DNA of 64,000 bases from Diacronema lutheri (lineage: Eukaryota > Haptophyta > Pavlovophyceae > Pavlovales > Pavlovaceae): contig JAGTXO010000012.1 in assembly GCA_019448385.1 (NCBI GenBank), positions 766,501 to 830,500 of the forward strand, read 5' to 3'. This document shows positions 63,501-64,000 of the stretch, one piece after another. The notes under the pieces were generated by a model. That model did no database searches, was not told where the DNA came from, and was given only the letters and a program-made list of their open reading frames with translations. Made by a program: the position numbers and the translations under genes. The stretch's first letter is position 1, and each line of letters begins with the position of its first letter.

Positions 63501-64000
63501 CGCGTCGCCCGCGCCAGCGGTGCGGGCGCGGCGATAGCTGCCGAGGTAGACGGCGAAGCGGCCGCCGTCCACCGCAGTGAGGCACGGCGTGCGCGCGCGC
63601 CGCATGCCTGGCAGCTCGCGCTCCGCCCACTGCACCTGGCGTGGTAGCGAAGTTGAGTGGAGCAGCGCGCACGCGGCGCGCAGGCCACACCCGCGCACGC
63701 CCGTGCCCGCCCACGCGCGGCGCGCGGCCGCGCACTCCGCCTCTACCGCGCCGTCGAGCGCACGCGCGGCCGGGCGCTCAAAGAGCCACGGCAGGGTGCG
63801 CGTCGCGTAGAGCGGTGCGCGCCCGTCCTCGTACAACGGACGCAGCGAGCTCTGCACGTGCCCGAGCGAGGTGGTCGCGCGTGCCATCCCTCCGCCGGCC
63901 GAGCTGCTGCCGGCGGCGCGCGGCTCGCGCGGCGCGGGCGACGGTGGCCGGCTGGAAGGAACAAGTCCGCCATCGTGCGGCTCGCCATCGTGCGGCTTGC
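60557..64000 (-). CDS. SUV39-type SET-domain histone methyltransferase, 5' end probably outside the window
   Basis: Exon 60817 upward is open to the window end without a stop, so the ATG at 63887 may be internal; the last exon is 60557-60656. Counted from 63887 there are about 1,056 residues. A long variable N-terminal part holds an acidic run. Pre-SET Cys clusters follow (AGCTCTGDC, YECNSRCGCSAECANR), then SET: SVFKTASKGWALRADERLRR, GTFVCEYTGEVV, VARFLNHSCEPNLHNY and, across the splice site, GEELTFDYKYE. The post-SET CQCGAPSC closes the protein. All catalytic elements are present. The pre-SET/SET/post-SET order is that of H3K9 methyltransferases. The intron 60657-60816 (donor GTGCGC) restores GEELTFDY. 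No chromodomain or SRA domain is seen in the visible part. Confidence 0.87.

Overview
This window is nuclear DNA from a microbial eukaryote, very GC-rich (clearly well above 60% by eye) and densely packed with genes. Four things suggest an alga with a complex plastid, most likely a haptophyte: short GC-rich introns, most with the donor GTGCGC and a few with GC-AG borders; intergenic gaps often under 100 bp; a nuclear ClpP with an N-terminal presequence; and FKBP and MFS proteins with signal-plus-transit-like leaders. The assignment is inference. No rRNA, tRNA, CRISPR array, transposon or virus-like element was recognised. Exon borders were set by eye from reading frame, splice dinucleotides and family conservation, so they may be off by a base or so.

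Layout. 1-11 kb: 3' part of a SUN-domain (SUCO/SLP1-type) gene (-, cut by the window start), a signal-peptide ubiquitin-like/STI1 protein (+), an unknown coiled-coil protein (+), an MDP-1 phosphatase (-), an MFS transporter (+) and a MOT1 molybdate transporter (-). 11-25 kb: two large minus-strand genes. One is a ~2,744-residue protein joining three Tudor/Agenet-like modules, two AP2-like modules and a CXXC zinc finger to a BUB1/BUBR1-type pseudokinase. The other is a LARP with a C-terminal La motif and a RING-like N terminus. 25-37 kb: an AI-2E/PerM-type membrane protein (+), an ELO elongase (-), a SEC16 homologue with a ~35-unit Gly/Tyr/Gln repeat array (-) and NAA30 (+). 37-46 kb: a poorly resolved stretch with two weak ORFs, a coiled-coil protein (+) and a TKL kinase with six fibronectin-III domains and an MGCG lipidation-type N terminus (-). 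46-64 kb: CIAPIN1/Dre2 (-), a PDI with a single thioredoxin active site (+), an HTTM membrane protein (-), an FKBP (+), a ClpP (+), a HECT E3 ligase with ankyrin and Tudor-like parts (+) and a SUV39-type SET methyltransferase (-, probably running past the window end).

The genes do not form one pathway. Themes are the secretory system (SEC16, PDI, SUCO), chromatin and checkpoint (BUB1 fusion, SET) and plastid proteins (ClpP, FKBP, perhaps the MFS). The strongest candidate for something undescribed is the chromatin-reader/BUB1 pseudokinase fusion at 10991-20178, which also carries an AT-hook insert inside its kinase C-lobe.
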